The notes beneath the pieces were generated by a model. The model made no database searches. It saw nothing but the letters and a program-made list of their open reading frames with translations, and was not told where the DNA came from. From an uncultured Bacillota bacterium (GTDB taxonomy: Bacteria > Bacillota > Dethiobacteria > DTU022 > UBA8154), in NCBI GenBank assembly GCA_937973635.1, contig CALJJZ010000035.1, positions 74,812-138,811 of the forward strand: a stretch of 64,000 bases of DNA, written 5' to 3'. Below are positions 37,690-46,926 of the stretch, in pieces (within the stretch, counting starts at the first letter, position 1; each line of letters opens with the position of its first letter). A program made the translations under genes and the position numbers.

Positions 37690-38241
37690 GTGATTTTAAA
37701 AGTGCGTGCAAGCGCCGTCGAAGGGCTGTCCCCGGCAGAAAAGCTCCCTTTATTTTATGGAAAAGATCGGCTGATTCTGCTTACGCGGGACCCGTACTGG
37801 CTTTATACTTACTGGGAGGTTACCCCTGCCGCAAGGCAGCGCCTGGAAAAGGAAGGGCAGCGCTGCTGGGAACACCTCAGTCTGGCCCTGAGGGTAAAAC
37901 GTTATGCCGACTCCGCCATGCTCAAGGAGGAGAGCTGTTACCATCTTCCCATAAACCATACTGCCGACAACTGGTGTCTAGAAGTAGGCGTGCCGGACCG
38001 TTATTACCAGGTTGAACTGGGAGCACAGGTTCCGGGAAAAGGTTTTATCGCCCTGCTTTGTTCCAATATGGTCAAAACGCCCCGCGATGAGATGAGCAGC
38101 CTCATTGATGAAAACTGGCGTCTGCCGGACTGGCAGGCAAAGCGCCTTTACCGCCGCATCACCCGGGGCAGTATCAGCTCCCTGGAAATGTCCGCGTGGG
38201 GCGGGGGCAGTATCATTCCTGAGAGGAGAGAAAAAAATTGA
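37690..38241 (+). CDS. DUF4912 domain protein
   Basis: LPLFYGKDRLILLTRDPYWLYTYWEVTP...WCLEVGVPDRYYQVELG. Confidence 0.85.
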   Translation: MILKVRASAVEGLSPAEKLPLFYGKDRLILLTRDPYWLYTYWEVTPAARQRLEKEGQRCWEHLSLALRVKRYADSAMLKEESCYHLPINHTADNWCLEVGVPDRYYQVELGAQVPGKGFIALLCSNMVKTPRDEMSSLIDENWRLPDWQAKRLYRRITRGSISSLEMSAWGGGSIIPERREKN

Positions 38242-39881
38242 CGCCGGGAGGCTATCTCGCTTTTATTTTCCATGCCCATCTTCCTTATGTGCGCCATCCC
38301 GAGTACCAGCAGTCGCTGGAGGAAAAATGGTTTTTTGAGGCCCTGACCGAGTGTTACATTCCCCTGCTGCGCGTTTTCCAGGGTCTTGCCGCCGACCATA
38401 TAGATTATGCCGTTACTTTTTCCCTTTCTCCCACCTTGTTGTCCATGCTGGAAGATCCTTTCCTGCAGGAACGCTATGCCACTTACCTGGCCGGCCTGCA
38501 GGAGCTGGCCCGTAAAGAAGAAGCCAGGACAGCGGGAGACCCGCTGTTTTCGCCCTTGGCTGCCATGTACCGGGAGAGGCTCGATTATGCCGCCTATCTT
38601 TTCCATGAAAAATATGCCAAACGCCTGGTCAACGCCTTCCGCGAGCTGCAGGACCAGGGCAAAGTGGAAATTATTACTTCGGCAGCCACCCACGGTTACC
38701 TGCCCCTTCTGGCCGTACAGCGGGAAGCGGTTTACGCCCAGCTGGTAACGGGCATTGATTGCTACCGCCAAATTTTCGGCACCCCCCCCCGCGGCATCTG
38801 GCTGCCGGAATGTGCCTATGACCCGGTACTGGAAGATATACTGGGCGAGCTGGGGCTGCAATATTTCGTTACAGCTACCCACGGCGTCCTCTACGCCAGC
38901 CCCCGCCCCAAATACGGCGTTTACAGCCCTATCCTGACCCCAGGAGGCCTGGCCGCCTTCGGGCGGGATCCGGAAACATCACACCAGGTGTGGAGCGCCA
39001 AGGAAGGTTATCCCGGTGACTACTTCTACCGCGAGTTTTACCGCGACATCGGTTACGACCTGGAGATGGAGTATATCGGCGAGCACCTCCATCCCGCCTA
39101 CCTGCGCGGCAATACCGGCTTTAAGTATTATCGCATTACCGGGCCCGGCGAACACAAGGAGGTCTATAACCAACGGCTGGCCCTGCAAAAAGCATGGGAT
39201 CATGCGGCCAACTTCAAATTTAACCGGGAAAAACAGCTTGAATACTACGGCGGAGTAATGGACCGCCCGCCGCTGGTAGTAGCCCCGTATGATGCGGAGC
39301 TGTTTGGCCACTGGTGGTTTGAAGGTCCCCAGTGGCTGGATTACCTCTGCCGTATGTTGCACGGTCAACAGTTCTTGCAGCTGATCACTCCCGGCCAGTA
39401 CCTGGATCAGGGTTATACGCTGCAACTATCTACGCCCAATATCTCCAGCTGGGGCGATAAAGGATATCATGAAGTCTGGCTCAACGCCAGAAATGACTGG
39501 CTCTACCGGCACCTGCACCATGCCGCAGAAAGGATGATCGAGATGGCTACCGGCCACCCCCGGGCCGAAGGGGCCGTCAAGGAAGCCCTCACCCAGGCTG
39601 CCCGGGAGCTGCTGCTGGCCCAAAGCAGTGACTGGCCTTTTATCATGACGGCCGGGACCATGGACCGTTACGCCGAGACCCGCGTCAGTAAGCACCTGCT
39701 CCGCTTCCTGGCTCTGGACCGCCAGATCCGGGAAGAAAAGATCGATCTGCCTTGGCTGCGCTCTATTGCCGCCGCCGACAACCTCTTTCCCGAACTCGAT
39801 TACCGGGTTTTCCAGAGCCTGGAGTCTACGGTGCCGGTGGAAAAAGGGGAGCTGGAAAAAGCGGGCAGTAAAAGGGCGTAA
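38238..39881 (+). CDS. GH57 1,4-alpha-glucan branching enzyme (DUF1957-containing)
   Basis: GYLAFIFHAHLPYVRHPEYQQSLEEKWFFEALTECYIPLL...GIWLPECAYDPVLEDILGELGLQYFVTATHGVLYA...APYDAELFGHWWFEGPQWL; TTGA overlap with DUF4912 gene. Confidence 0.9.
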   Translation: MTPGGYLAFIFHAHLPYVRHPEYQQSLEEKWFFEALTECYIPLLRVFQGLAADHIDYAVTFSLSPTLLSMLEDPFLQERYATYLAGLQELARKEEARTAGDPLFSPLAAMYRERLDYAAYLFHEKYAKRLVNAFRELQDQGKVEIITSAATHGYLPLLAVQREAVYAQLVTGIDCYRQIFGTPPRGIWLPECAYDPVLEDILGELGLQYFVTATHGVLYASPRPKYGVYSPILTPGGLAAFGRDPETSHQVWSAKEGYPGDYFYREFYRDIGYDLEMEYIGEHLHPAYLRGNTGFKYYRITGPGEHKEVYNQRLALQKAWDHAANFKFNREKQLEYYGGVMDRPPLVVAPYDAELFGHWWFEGPQWLDYLCRMLHGQQFLQLITPGQYLDQGYTLQLSTPNISSWGDKGYHEVWLNARNDWLYRHLHHAAERMIEMATGHPRAEGAVKEALTQAARELLLAQSSDWPFIMTAGTMDRYAETRVSKHLLRFLALDRQIREEKIDLPWLRSIAAADNLFPELDYRVFQSLESTVPVEKGELEKAGSKRA

Positions 39882-40004
39882 ACCACAGGAGCGCGGCAGA
39901 TCCACGGCGTCCGCAGTCTTGACTTTCCCACAAATTTGGCATAAATTAAGCGGGAGGGGTTAAAAATTATGGATTAAAGATTGCCGGAGAAGGATTGTGG
40001 GCTT

Positions 40005-40673
40005 ATGTTTGGATACATGCTGGATAAAGAAGAGATGGGGTCCTACATCGGCGCCTACAAGCACGCCCAGGCCGCCTTCTCCCGGAAAGACCCCCTAGAG
40101 ATGGCAAAACTGAGCGGCACCGTGTTCGACTCTGAAAAATCCTCCTTTACCGTAACCAGCCTGGGACAAATACTGGAAGTAAAGTACCCTGAAGGCACCA
40201 TCCGTTTTGGCGGCACAGCCCTTTCCCCCAGGTGGAACTGGCGCCTCATTGTCTTAAACTATCTGGCCAGAGCCGATGCCACTCCCCTTACAGGCGAGCT
40301 CATTACCTATAAAGAGCTGGAGGGAGGCGCTGTCTTTTTCCCCGCTTTCTACAAGATGAACAACGTCCGCCTGATGGAGGCCCTCTCCGGCAAATCCCTG
40401 CCAGAGATCAAAAAAGCCTGCCTAGCCTTAAAAGCCCTATTAAAAGAGGAAGCCGATCTCAGCGCCGTCTTCCTTTTCCTGCCCAGGTTTCCCATCATGC
40501 TGAAACTCTGGTTGCCCGATGAAGAGATGGCTGGATCGGCCAATATATTATTTGATGCCAGTGCAAACCACTACCTGCATACCGAAGACATTGCCGTGGC
40601 CGTTTCCCTTATTGTGGACTTCCTTATTGACAGTATGCAGGAAGGGAGGAAGGGACAGGACCTATCCCTTTAA
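40005..40673 (+). CDS. DUF3786-like protein
   Basis: VTSLGQILEVKYPEGTIRFGGTALSPRWNWRLIVLNYLARADATPLTGELITYKELEGGAVFFPAF. Confidence 0.75.
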   Translation: MFGYMLDKEEMGSYIGAYKHAQAAFSRKDPLEMAKLSGTVFDSEKSSFTVTSLGQILEVKYPEGTIRFGGTALSPRWNWRLIVLNYLARADATPLTGELITYKELEGGAVFFPAFYKMNNVRLMEALSGKSLPEIKKACLALKALLKEEADLSAVFLFLPRFPIMLKLWLPDEEMAGSANILFDASANHYLHTEDIAVAVSLIVDFLIDSMQEGRKGQDLSL

Positions 40674-40685
40674 ATAAAAAAGCCC

Positions 40686-41060
40686 TCAGAGGCATTTGCC
40701 TTCCCGCAGCACCTCACCCTTCCGCGTATCCAGGCAGGGGCATACATTTTCCGGGATATTGTCAAAACGGCAGGGACAGTAAAAATCCCCGTACCGCCGG
40801 TACTTCTGCAGGAGCCCTTCCTTTACCAGCCCTTTATCTTCGTTAAAGACATACCCTTTGAGCCTGGCGTACGTTTCTATGCGCTCACTAATTTCCGCTT
40901 CCGGTTCCATGGGAAAGCGTTCCGCCCTGATTTCCGGCTCCGTTTCCCGGATTTCAAGGCGGGCGGCACAGATAGGGCAGATCACCTGTTTGCCCACAAA
41001 GACCTCTTCGCCATACATAAAATTTATGCGGCAAACAGGACAGTAGATTTTTAGTTTCAT
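40686..41060 (-). CDS. Ferredoxin-thioredoxin reductase catalytic subunit
   Basis: YFCPCRFDN..ENVCPC-type CPC motifs (YRRYGDFYCPCRFDNIPENVCPCLDTRKGEVLREGKCL) plus N-terminal zinc-ribbon-like CPVC..CPIC. Confidence 0.85.
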   Translation of the reverse strand: MKLKIYCPVCRINFMYGEEVFVGKQVICPICAARLEIRETEPEIRAERFPMEPEAEISERIETYARLKGYVFNEDKGLVKEGLLQKYRRYGDFYCPCRFDNIPENVCPCLDTRKGEVLREGKCL

Positions 41061-41311
41061 TAACGCAGGGCCTCCTCGATCTCCTCCGGTTTAAAGCCCT
41101 GGATCACCTTTCCGTTGATTACCAGCACAGGGAAAGAAGTCCTTCCCGTAAGCCTTTTTACTTCCTCCACAGCTTTTTTTTGCGTATCGCCGCTGATTAA
41201 GTCCACCTCAATACAGTCAAAGGCAACAGCATTTTTTTCCAGCAACTGCTTGGTCTTTTTGCACCACGGGCAGGTACTGAGGGAATAAAGCGTAATCATG
41301 ACAGCCAACAC
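41060..41311 (-). CDS. Glutaredoxin family protein
   Basis: ITLYSLSTCPWCKKTKQLLEKNAVAFDCIEVDL...RTSFPVLVINGKVIQGFKPEEIEEAL. Confidence 0.93.
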   Translation of the reverse strand: MLAVMITLYSLSTCPWCKKTKQLLEKNAVAFDCIEVDLISGDTQKKAVEEVKRLTGRTSFPVLVINGKVIQGFKPEEIEEALR

Positions 41312-41431
41312 TCCTTCGCAAATTAATTAAGGCCCGGCACAGGATCAAAACTAAATTTAAAGCATAACTTTATTGTTGATTATTATACAATAATAATTTG
41401 CCGCATGGCAAGGGTAACAGCAAAAAACAGG

Positions 41432-41467
41432 GCAGGGGCGGCGTTGCGGCAGAAGCGCCGCCCCTGC
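41432..41467 (-). terminator. Terminator of the agcS gene
   Basis: GCAGGGGCGGCG / GCGCCGCCCCTGC stem; minus-strand T6 follows. Confidence 0.85.
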
Positions 41468-41520
41468 TTGCGGCTTAACCGTAGACCCGGCCGATGGGGA
41501 AGAGGCGCTGAGACATTGCC

Positions 41521-42912
41521 TTACCTTTCTGCCGCAGATTTAACCTTTGCTGCAGGTTTAACTTCTTTATACGCCTCCGTACTAAAGAATTCCCTGGTCA
41601 GCTTGATGACCACGCCGCTTAAAGCAAAAAGGGCGATGATATTGGGGATAGCCATCAGGGCATTGAGGGTGTCGGCCACGTTCCAGACCATCTTCAAACC
41701 GCCAAAGGCGCCGACAAAAAGGAAGGGAATCCAGATGATCCTGTAGGGTATGATAATCCTGGTGCCAAAGAGGTACTCGGCGCACTTTTCCCCGTAGTAA
41801 CACCAGACGATGGTGGTCGTATAAGCAAAGAGAATTACGCCGATAGCCACAAGGGCGCTGCCCAGGCCGGGCAGACCCACGTCAAAGGCTGCCGCCGTCA
41901 GGGAAGCGCCGGTTAAGCCCGAGTACCAGCGTCCCGAGGTCAAGATGGCCAGGGCCGTCATGCTACAGATGACAATCGTATCGGTAAATACTTCAAACAA
42001 ACCCCATACGCCCTGCCGCACAGGGTGGTCGACCTTGGCGGCGGAGTGGGCGATGGGGGTGCTGCCCAGGCCCGCCTCGTTGGAAAAAACGCCCCGGGCG
42101 ATACCATAACGCAGCGTCATCATAATCGTGGCACCGGCAAAGCCCCCCACAGCGGCGGCAGGCCTGAAAGCATGGTAGAAAATCAGGCCAAAAGCCGCCG
42201 GCACATGTTTTATGTTAAGGATAATAACAATCATGGCGGCAACAATATAAAACACGGCCATAAAGGGAACGACTGTTTTGGTCACTTCGGCTATCCTTTT
42301 AATCCCGCCGATGGTAACGATGCCGGTAAAAAAGGCAAGGATAATTGCTGTCCAAATGAAGGGCACGCCAAAGGTGGAATGCAGCACATCGGCCATGGAG
42401 TTTGCCTGCACCATATTGCCGATGCCGAGGGCGGCCAGGGCGCCAAAAATACTGAAAATTACCGCCAGCCAGGGCATTTTCAGGCCGTTTTTAATATAAT
42501 ACATGGGGCCGCCGGCCACCACGCCGCCCTTAAATTCACGGTAATGGACGCCCAGGGTAACCTCTGCATAGTTGGTGACCATGCCCAAGAAGCCGCAGAC
42601 CCACATCCAGAAGATGGCCCCCGGGCCGCCGATGGCGATGGCCGTGCCCACCCCGGCGATATTGCCTACACCTACGGTAGAGGCAATAGCTGTGGTCAGG
42701 GCCTTGAAAGGAGAAATATCCCCTTTGTCCTTTTCATCCACATAGCGGATTTTGTGCCAGATCTCCCGGCAAGCCCTGCCAAACTGGGTAAACTGCAGGA
42801 AACGCAAACGCAGCGTAAAATAAAGCCCCACGCCAACGATGAGGATCAGCATCGGCGGTCCCCAAACAATACCGTTTAACCAGTCATTAAAAGCCAGCAA
42901 CGCCGCACCCAT
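41521..42912 (-). CDS. Sodium:alanine symporter family protein (AgcS)
   Basis: GIVWGPPMLILIVGVGLYFTLRLRFLQF...FKALTTAIASTVGVGNIAGVGTAIAIGGPGAIFWMW...FSNEAGLGSTPIAHSAAKVDHPVRQG. Confidence 0.95.
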   Translation of the reverse strand: MGAALLAFNDWLNGIVWGPPMLILIVGVGLYFTLRLRFLQFTQFGRACREIWHKIRYVDEKDKGDISPFKALTTAIASTVGVGNIAGVGTAIAIGGPGAIFWMWVCGFLGMVTNYAEVTLGVHYREFKGGVVAGGPMYYIKNGLKMPWLAVIFSIFGALAALGIGNMVQANSMADVLHSTFGVPFIWTAIILAFFTGIVTIGGIKRIAEVTKTVVPFMAVFYIVAAMIVIILNIKHVPAAFGLIFYHAFRPAAAVGGFAGATIMMTLRYGIARGVFSNEAGLGSTPIAHSAAKVDHPVRQGVWGLFEVFTDTIVICSMTALAILTSGRWYSGLTGASLTAAAFDVGLPGLGSALVAIGVILFAYTTTIVWCYYGEKCAEYLFGTRIIIPYRIIWIPFLFVGAFGGLKMVWNVADTLNALMAIPNIIALFALSGVVIKLTREFFSTEAYKEVKPAAKVKSAAER

Positions 42913-43146
42913 AAAAAAATAAATCCCTCCTTTTGAAAATCGCTTCCCTAATATTTTTCAAGGGATGTTTCAAGAATCCTTTTTTTATTAATAATATTTC
43001 AAAAAAATAAATATTTATGCCGGAAGCCGCCTTAACGGCAGTCGGTAAAAATGCGGGAGATTTGTGGCAGGATAATGGGAAAAAATAAAGAAGTTATACG
43101 TCTATGGGATAATTTGACGTTTAATTTTTAGCGGGGAGGCGGAGTT

Positions 43147-44070
43147 ATGGAGGAAACGCGCAGGCCCCCGGCTGTATCCACCACGGGCCTGTCCAAACAT
43201 TTTAAGCATCATCCGGCCCTTACCAACCTGAATTTAACGGTCCCGCAGGGCATTATTTTCGCTTTGCTTGGTCCCAACGGCTCGGGGAAAACCACCTTTC
43301 TCAAGCTGCTGCTGGGCCAGCTTAGACCCAGCGCCGGGCGAGGCACCTGTTTGGGGTTGGATATTGTTACACAAAGTCATCTCATAAGGCAGCGGACCAC
43401 TTACCTGGGGGAAGAGCTCAAGCTTTACAGTTATATGAAAGTGGCAGATTTCATCTCTTTTTGTCAGGGGCTTTATCCGCGCTGGAATACTGAACTGGTA
43501 GAGCATTACCGCCGGGAGTTTGGTCTTCCTTTAAAAAGACGTATCCATGCCCTCTCCTTCGGCATGAAAACGCAGCTTGCGCTCCTTGTCTCCCTGGCGC
43601 CTGAACCAGACCTGTTATTGCTGGACGAACCCCTGGCCGGCCTTGACCCGCTCTTCAGGCAGCGTTTTTTTAATACGGTCCTGGCGGAAACCATAGCCAG
43701 GGGCAAAACAGTAATTATCGCTTCGCACCAGCTGAATGAAGTAGAGCGTATCGCCGACCGGGCGGCCTTCCTCTACCAAGGGCGGCTGCTGCATGAAGCT
43801 TCCCTGGCAGAGCTCAAAGCCGCCAACCGCAGCATCCGGGTCGTTTTCCTGGAAGAGCCGCCTCCTTCTTTCTGGCAGACGGAAGGGCTTAACAGCGTGG
43901 AACAGCGCAATCATACTTATCTTCTGCATGTAAATGCCAATTTTGAACTGATTTACCGGAAATGCCAGGAGATCCCTCATTCCCGGCTGGAAACCCTGGA
44001 CAACAGTCTGGAGGAGATTTTTTTATTGCTGCTGCAGAAGCAGGAAAGGCAGGAATCCCAAAGTGGCTAA
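43147..44070 (+). CDS. ABC transporter ATP-binding protein
   Basis: Walker A LLGPNGSGKTTFLKLLLG; ALSFGMKTQLALLVSLAPEPDLLLLDEPLAGLDP. Confidence 0.95.
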   Translation: MEETRRPPAVSTTGLSKHFKHHPALTNLNLTVPQGIIFALLGPNGSGKTTFLKLLLGQLRPSAGRGTCLGLDIVTQSHLIRQRTTYLGEELKLYSYMKVADFISFCQGLYPRWNTELVEHYRREFGLPLKRRIHALSFGMKTQLALLVSLAPEPDLLLLDEPLAGLDPLFRQRFFNTVLAETIARGKTVIIASHQLNEVERIADRAAFLYQGRLLHEASLAELKAANRSIRVVFLEEPPPSFWQTEGLNSVEQRNHTYLLHVNANFELIYRKCQEIPHSRLETLDNSLEEIFLLLLQKQERQESQSG

Positions 44071-44752
44071 GCAACAGATTAACCCCTTTCTCTTAAAAAA
44101 GGAAATGCAGGAGAACTGGAGCAAGTACCTGCTGTGCAGTCTCATGTTGGGGTTAACAGCAGGATGGGGCGCAAGTTTCTACGGTATGGACGGGGGGCGC
44201 TACTGGCTTACAGACATTTTGCCTTTTTTGGGCGCAGCAGCGGCCATCATCCTGGGTATGGGCTCCTTCTCCCTGGAACGGGCGCGGGGAACCCTCCTTT
44301 TCCTCCTGAATACTCCTCTGACCAGGGAGACAATTTACCGCACTAAAATATGGTGCGGGATCCTGCTGCTGACCGGGTCGCTGCTAGTGGCTTGGGCCAG
44401 CTTTTTTCTGGCAGCCCGCCTCTTCGGCCATCTCTCCTTCTCCGGAGCTTTTGCCGCCGCTTTTTTCCTTACCTTTTTGGGCCTGGTTTTTTGCCTGCAG
44501 CTGAGTATCTTTTTCTCTGTGCTCAGCGCAGACCCGGTCAAGGCCAGTATTGCCTCCGCTTTTTGTCTTTTTATCCTGTACAGTGCTGCTCTTTTGGAAA
44601 AGACGCGCTTTATTTCACCCTTTTACTATATGCGCGGCGGGACATTAATAGAAGGAGGGCCTTTCCCCTGGCCGGATCTCGCCGTCCTGCTGGCGGCAAA
44701 CTTCGCCCTTTACCACCTAGGCCGGCACATCTGGCTGCGGCTGGAGGAATAG
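44063..44752 (+). CDS. ABC transporter permease (ABC-2 type)
   Basis: Six hydrophobic segments, FSLERARGTLLFLLNTPLTRETIYRTKI; overlaps ATPase gene by 8 nt. Confidence 0.82.
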   Translation: MAKQQINPFLLKKEMQENWSKYLLCSLMLGLTAGWGASFYGMDGGRYWLTDILPFLGAAAAIILGMGSFSLERARGTLLFLLNTPLTRETIYRTKIWCGILLLTGSLLVAWASFFLAARLFGHLSFSGAFAAAFFLTFLGLVFCLQLSIFFSVLSADPVKASIASAFCLFILYSAALLEKTRFISPFYYMRGGTLIEGGPFPWPDLAVLLAANFALYHLGRHIWLRLEE

Positions 44753-44820
44753 GACAGGCCAAAGCAAAAGAACAAGGCCAAAAAAAAAAGAGAACGAGAG
44801 TAAGATGGGGGGGCAAGGAG

Positions 44821-46083
44821 CTACTTGAGGGCTATGGCCGGAAGGTAGAAGGTAACCCCTTCCCGGCCCTGCAGCAGCTCGCTGCCGGTAAAGCCGTAAG
44901 CAGGCAGGCGGGCCGTTTTCACACCCTCGCCGTCTTCCAGCAGAAAGTCATGGTAGGTAAACTTAACCTCACGGAAGGAAAAACGCAGTTGCTGGCCCTC
45001 CACGGAGCCCTGCAAACGTTGCAGCTGCTTTAAAGCGTCGGCCGGCGCCAGGAGGGCGTAGTACCCTGCCGGGGCCACAGCGCCGCTCTCCTGATAATAA
45101 TAAGCGATTACGCCTTTACTCTCATGGACATGGAGAATCACCGCCGGAGAGAGATGATATACAATCTCTGCATAGAGGCCCTGTGTTGTTTCCTTGACGC
45201 TGACGCTGACCTTTTCCCCTGTTTTCAGCCGGAAACCCTCCAGGGCAAGGAGCCGCTCCGCCCATTCCGGCGTGCCAAAAAGATCCACCTCCGGCGTCGC
45301 AGCAGGGGCGATCTTATTGGGTTCCCAGCTTACATTAACCTTTTCCACAGGGTACAGCGCTTCAGCCAGGGGGCCGTAATGGAGGACGGGATTGCCGGTA
45401 AGGGCAAAGGTGCGGAGCTGTCTTAACAGCTCAAATTCGGGCTCAGCCGGCAACACAGGCGGAGCCGCAGGCTCGTTTGCCGGTACAGCCGGCCTCTCCG
45501 CCGGCGGTGCAGGGTTGGTGCCGGGGCCGGAAGAAGACCCCGCAGCAGGGGGAGGAGCCGGCGCCTGGCTGCCCTGCTCCTGTTTTACCGCTGAAGATTC
45601 AGGTTTCTCTGTTGTTTCGTTCTGTTGGGGCAGAGACGGTGAAAGTTCTGCTCCAGGGCTGGGCAAAGCGGCAGCTCCCGGAGAAAGCATGGAGGTTTCC
45701 CGCTGCTCCTGCCGTCTTTCCATGTTCAGGGCAAGGGGCTCCTGCGGCCGGGGTGCCGGATGGTTAAAAATGCTCAAAGCAAGGAAAAAGAGCAGCAACC
45801 CTGCCGTCACAAGGCCAAAGGAACGGCTGCTCCACCGGGGCACCCTGTGTACAGCCAGTTTCTGCAAGCCGGAAAGCAGTCCCCACCGGCGCTGCGTTTT
45901 CCTTTGCGGCGCTATCTTTTCTGCGGCCTCCGCCAGCAGCTTATCCTTCAGCTCCTGGCGGAAAGACAGAGAAAAAGAGGGCTCCGGCAGCCGCTCAAAC
46001 AGCGCGGCCGTTTCTTTTAAGTCCAGCTCCTCCGCAGGGGAGCCGCACATTTCTTCCAGGGTTTCTTCCCACCGGTCCCTCAT
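44821..46083 (-). CDS. Putative membrane anti-sigma factor with Pro-rich linker and extracellular domain
   Basis: Cytosolic N-term, single TM SFGLVTAGLLLFFLALSIF, long Pro/Ala/Gly linker; TAATG overlap with sigma gene. Confidence 0.6.
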   Translation of the reverse strand: MRDRWEETLEEMCGSPAEELDLKETAALFERLPEPSFSLSFRQELKDKLLAEAAEKIAPQRKTQRRWGLLSGLQKLAVHRVPRWSSRSFGLVTAGLLLFFLALSIFNHPAPRPQEPLALNMERRQEQRETSMLSPGAAALPSPGAELSPSLPQQNETTEKPESSAVKQEQGSQAPAPPPAAGSSSGPGTNPAPPAERPAVPANEPAAPPVLPAEPEFELLRQLRTFALTGNPVLHYGPLAEALYPVEKVNVSWEPNKIAPAATPEVDLFGTPEWAERLLALEGFRLKTGEKVSVSVKETTQGLYAEIVYHLSPAVILHVHESKGVIAYYYQESGAVAPAGYYALLAPADALKQLQRLQGSVEGQQLRFSFREVKFTYHDFLLEDGEGVKTARLPAYGFTGSELLQGREGVTFYLPAIALK

Positions 46084-46673
46084 TACTTCTTCTCTCCTTC
46101 TCTTTCCAGTTCCAGCCTGCGCCGCAGGCTTTTTAAGCCGCGAAACAGCAGGGCTTTCACCGCTCCTTCGTTTTTGTCCAGAATCTGGGCTATCTCCTTT
46201 AAACGTAAACCTTCGCGAAAACGGAGCAACAGGGCATCCTGCTGGTCCGGGCTCAACGTGCTTATAGCCGCCATTAGCTCTTCCTGCGTGCAGTTCTTTA
46301 TGGCCACGGCCTCCGGGTCTTCCTGCTCCGGGGCTACCAGCTCGTTGACCATGGCATCATCGAGTAAAACCGGCTCCTGTTTGCGGTAGCTATCCACAAG
46401 CTGGTTGCGGGCTATGGTGTACAACCAGCAACCAAAGGACCGCTCCTGCCATTTAAATTTATCCAGGTTGGCCAGGGCTTTGTAAAATGTTTCCGCTACC
46501 AGGTCCTCTGCTAGTTGCGTATTCTGCACGCGATAAAAAATATAGCTGTATATCTTGGGAAAGTAATGGTCATACAAGGGGGCAAAGGAGACAGGGTCCC
46601 GCTGTGCCCTGACCACTATTTCCCACTCTTTATCTTTCAGCATTAACGCCGGCCCTCTCCTTTTCCCGGCCAC
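46083..46673 (-). CDS. ECF-type RNA polymerase sigma factor
   Basis: FAPLYDHYFPKIYSYIFYRVQNTQLAEDLVAETFYKALANLDKF...ISTLSPDQQDALLLRFREGLRLKEIAQILDKNEGAVKALLFRGLKSLRR. Confidence 0.93.
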   Translation of the reverse strand: MAGKRRGPALMLKDKEWEIVVRAQRDPVSFAPLYDHYFPKIYSYIFYRVQNTQLAEDLVAETFYKALANLDKFKWQERSFGCWLYTIARNQLVDSYRKQEPVLLDDAMVNELVAPEQEDPEAVAIKNCTQEELMAAISTLSPDQQDALLLRFREGLRLKEIAQILDKNEGAVKALLFRGLKSLRRRLELEREGEKK

Positions 46674-46926
46674 AGGCGGCAGGCAACATCCTTAAAAGAT
46701 CCAGTTTCCGGTTACTCCAGGGTTAATAATTCTGCACCGGCAGCTGTTTCTCCTGCCATGGGACAAGGATCCAGGTTTTCCCTCCACTGGCTGGTTGAGG
46801 ACAGGAACCTTACGCTTTTCCCAGGACCGGCGTCCGGGGACGGCCTTAACCTTCGTCCGCCGTTCTCACCGCTCCTTATTTACTATAACGGCAAAAAAAG
46901 CAAAAAGTTACTCTCCGGGAATCAAT

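Noticed and set aside
42913-43146. Glycine riboswitch upstream of the AgcS symporter
   Set aside because: No conserved GGAGAG/CCGAAGGGG-like cores were found in this short A/T-rich region.
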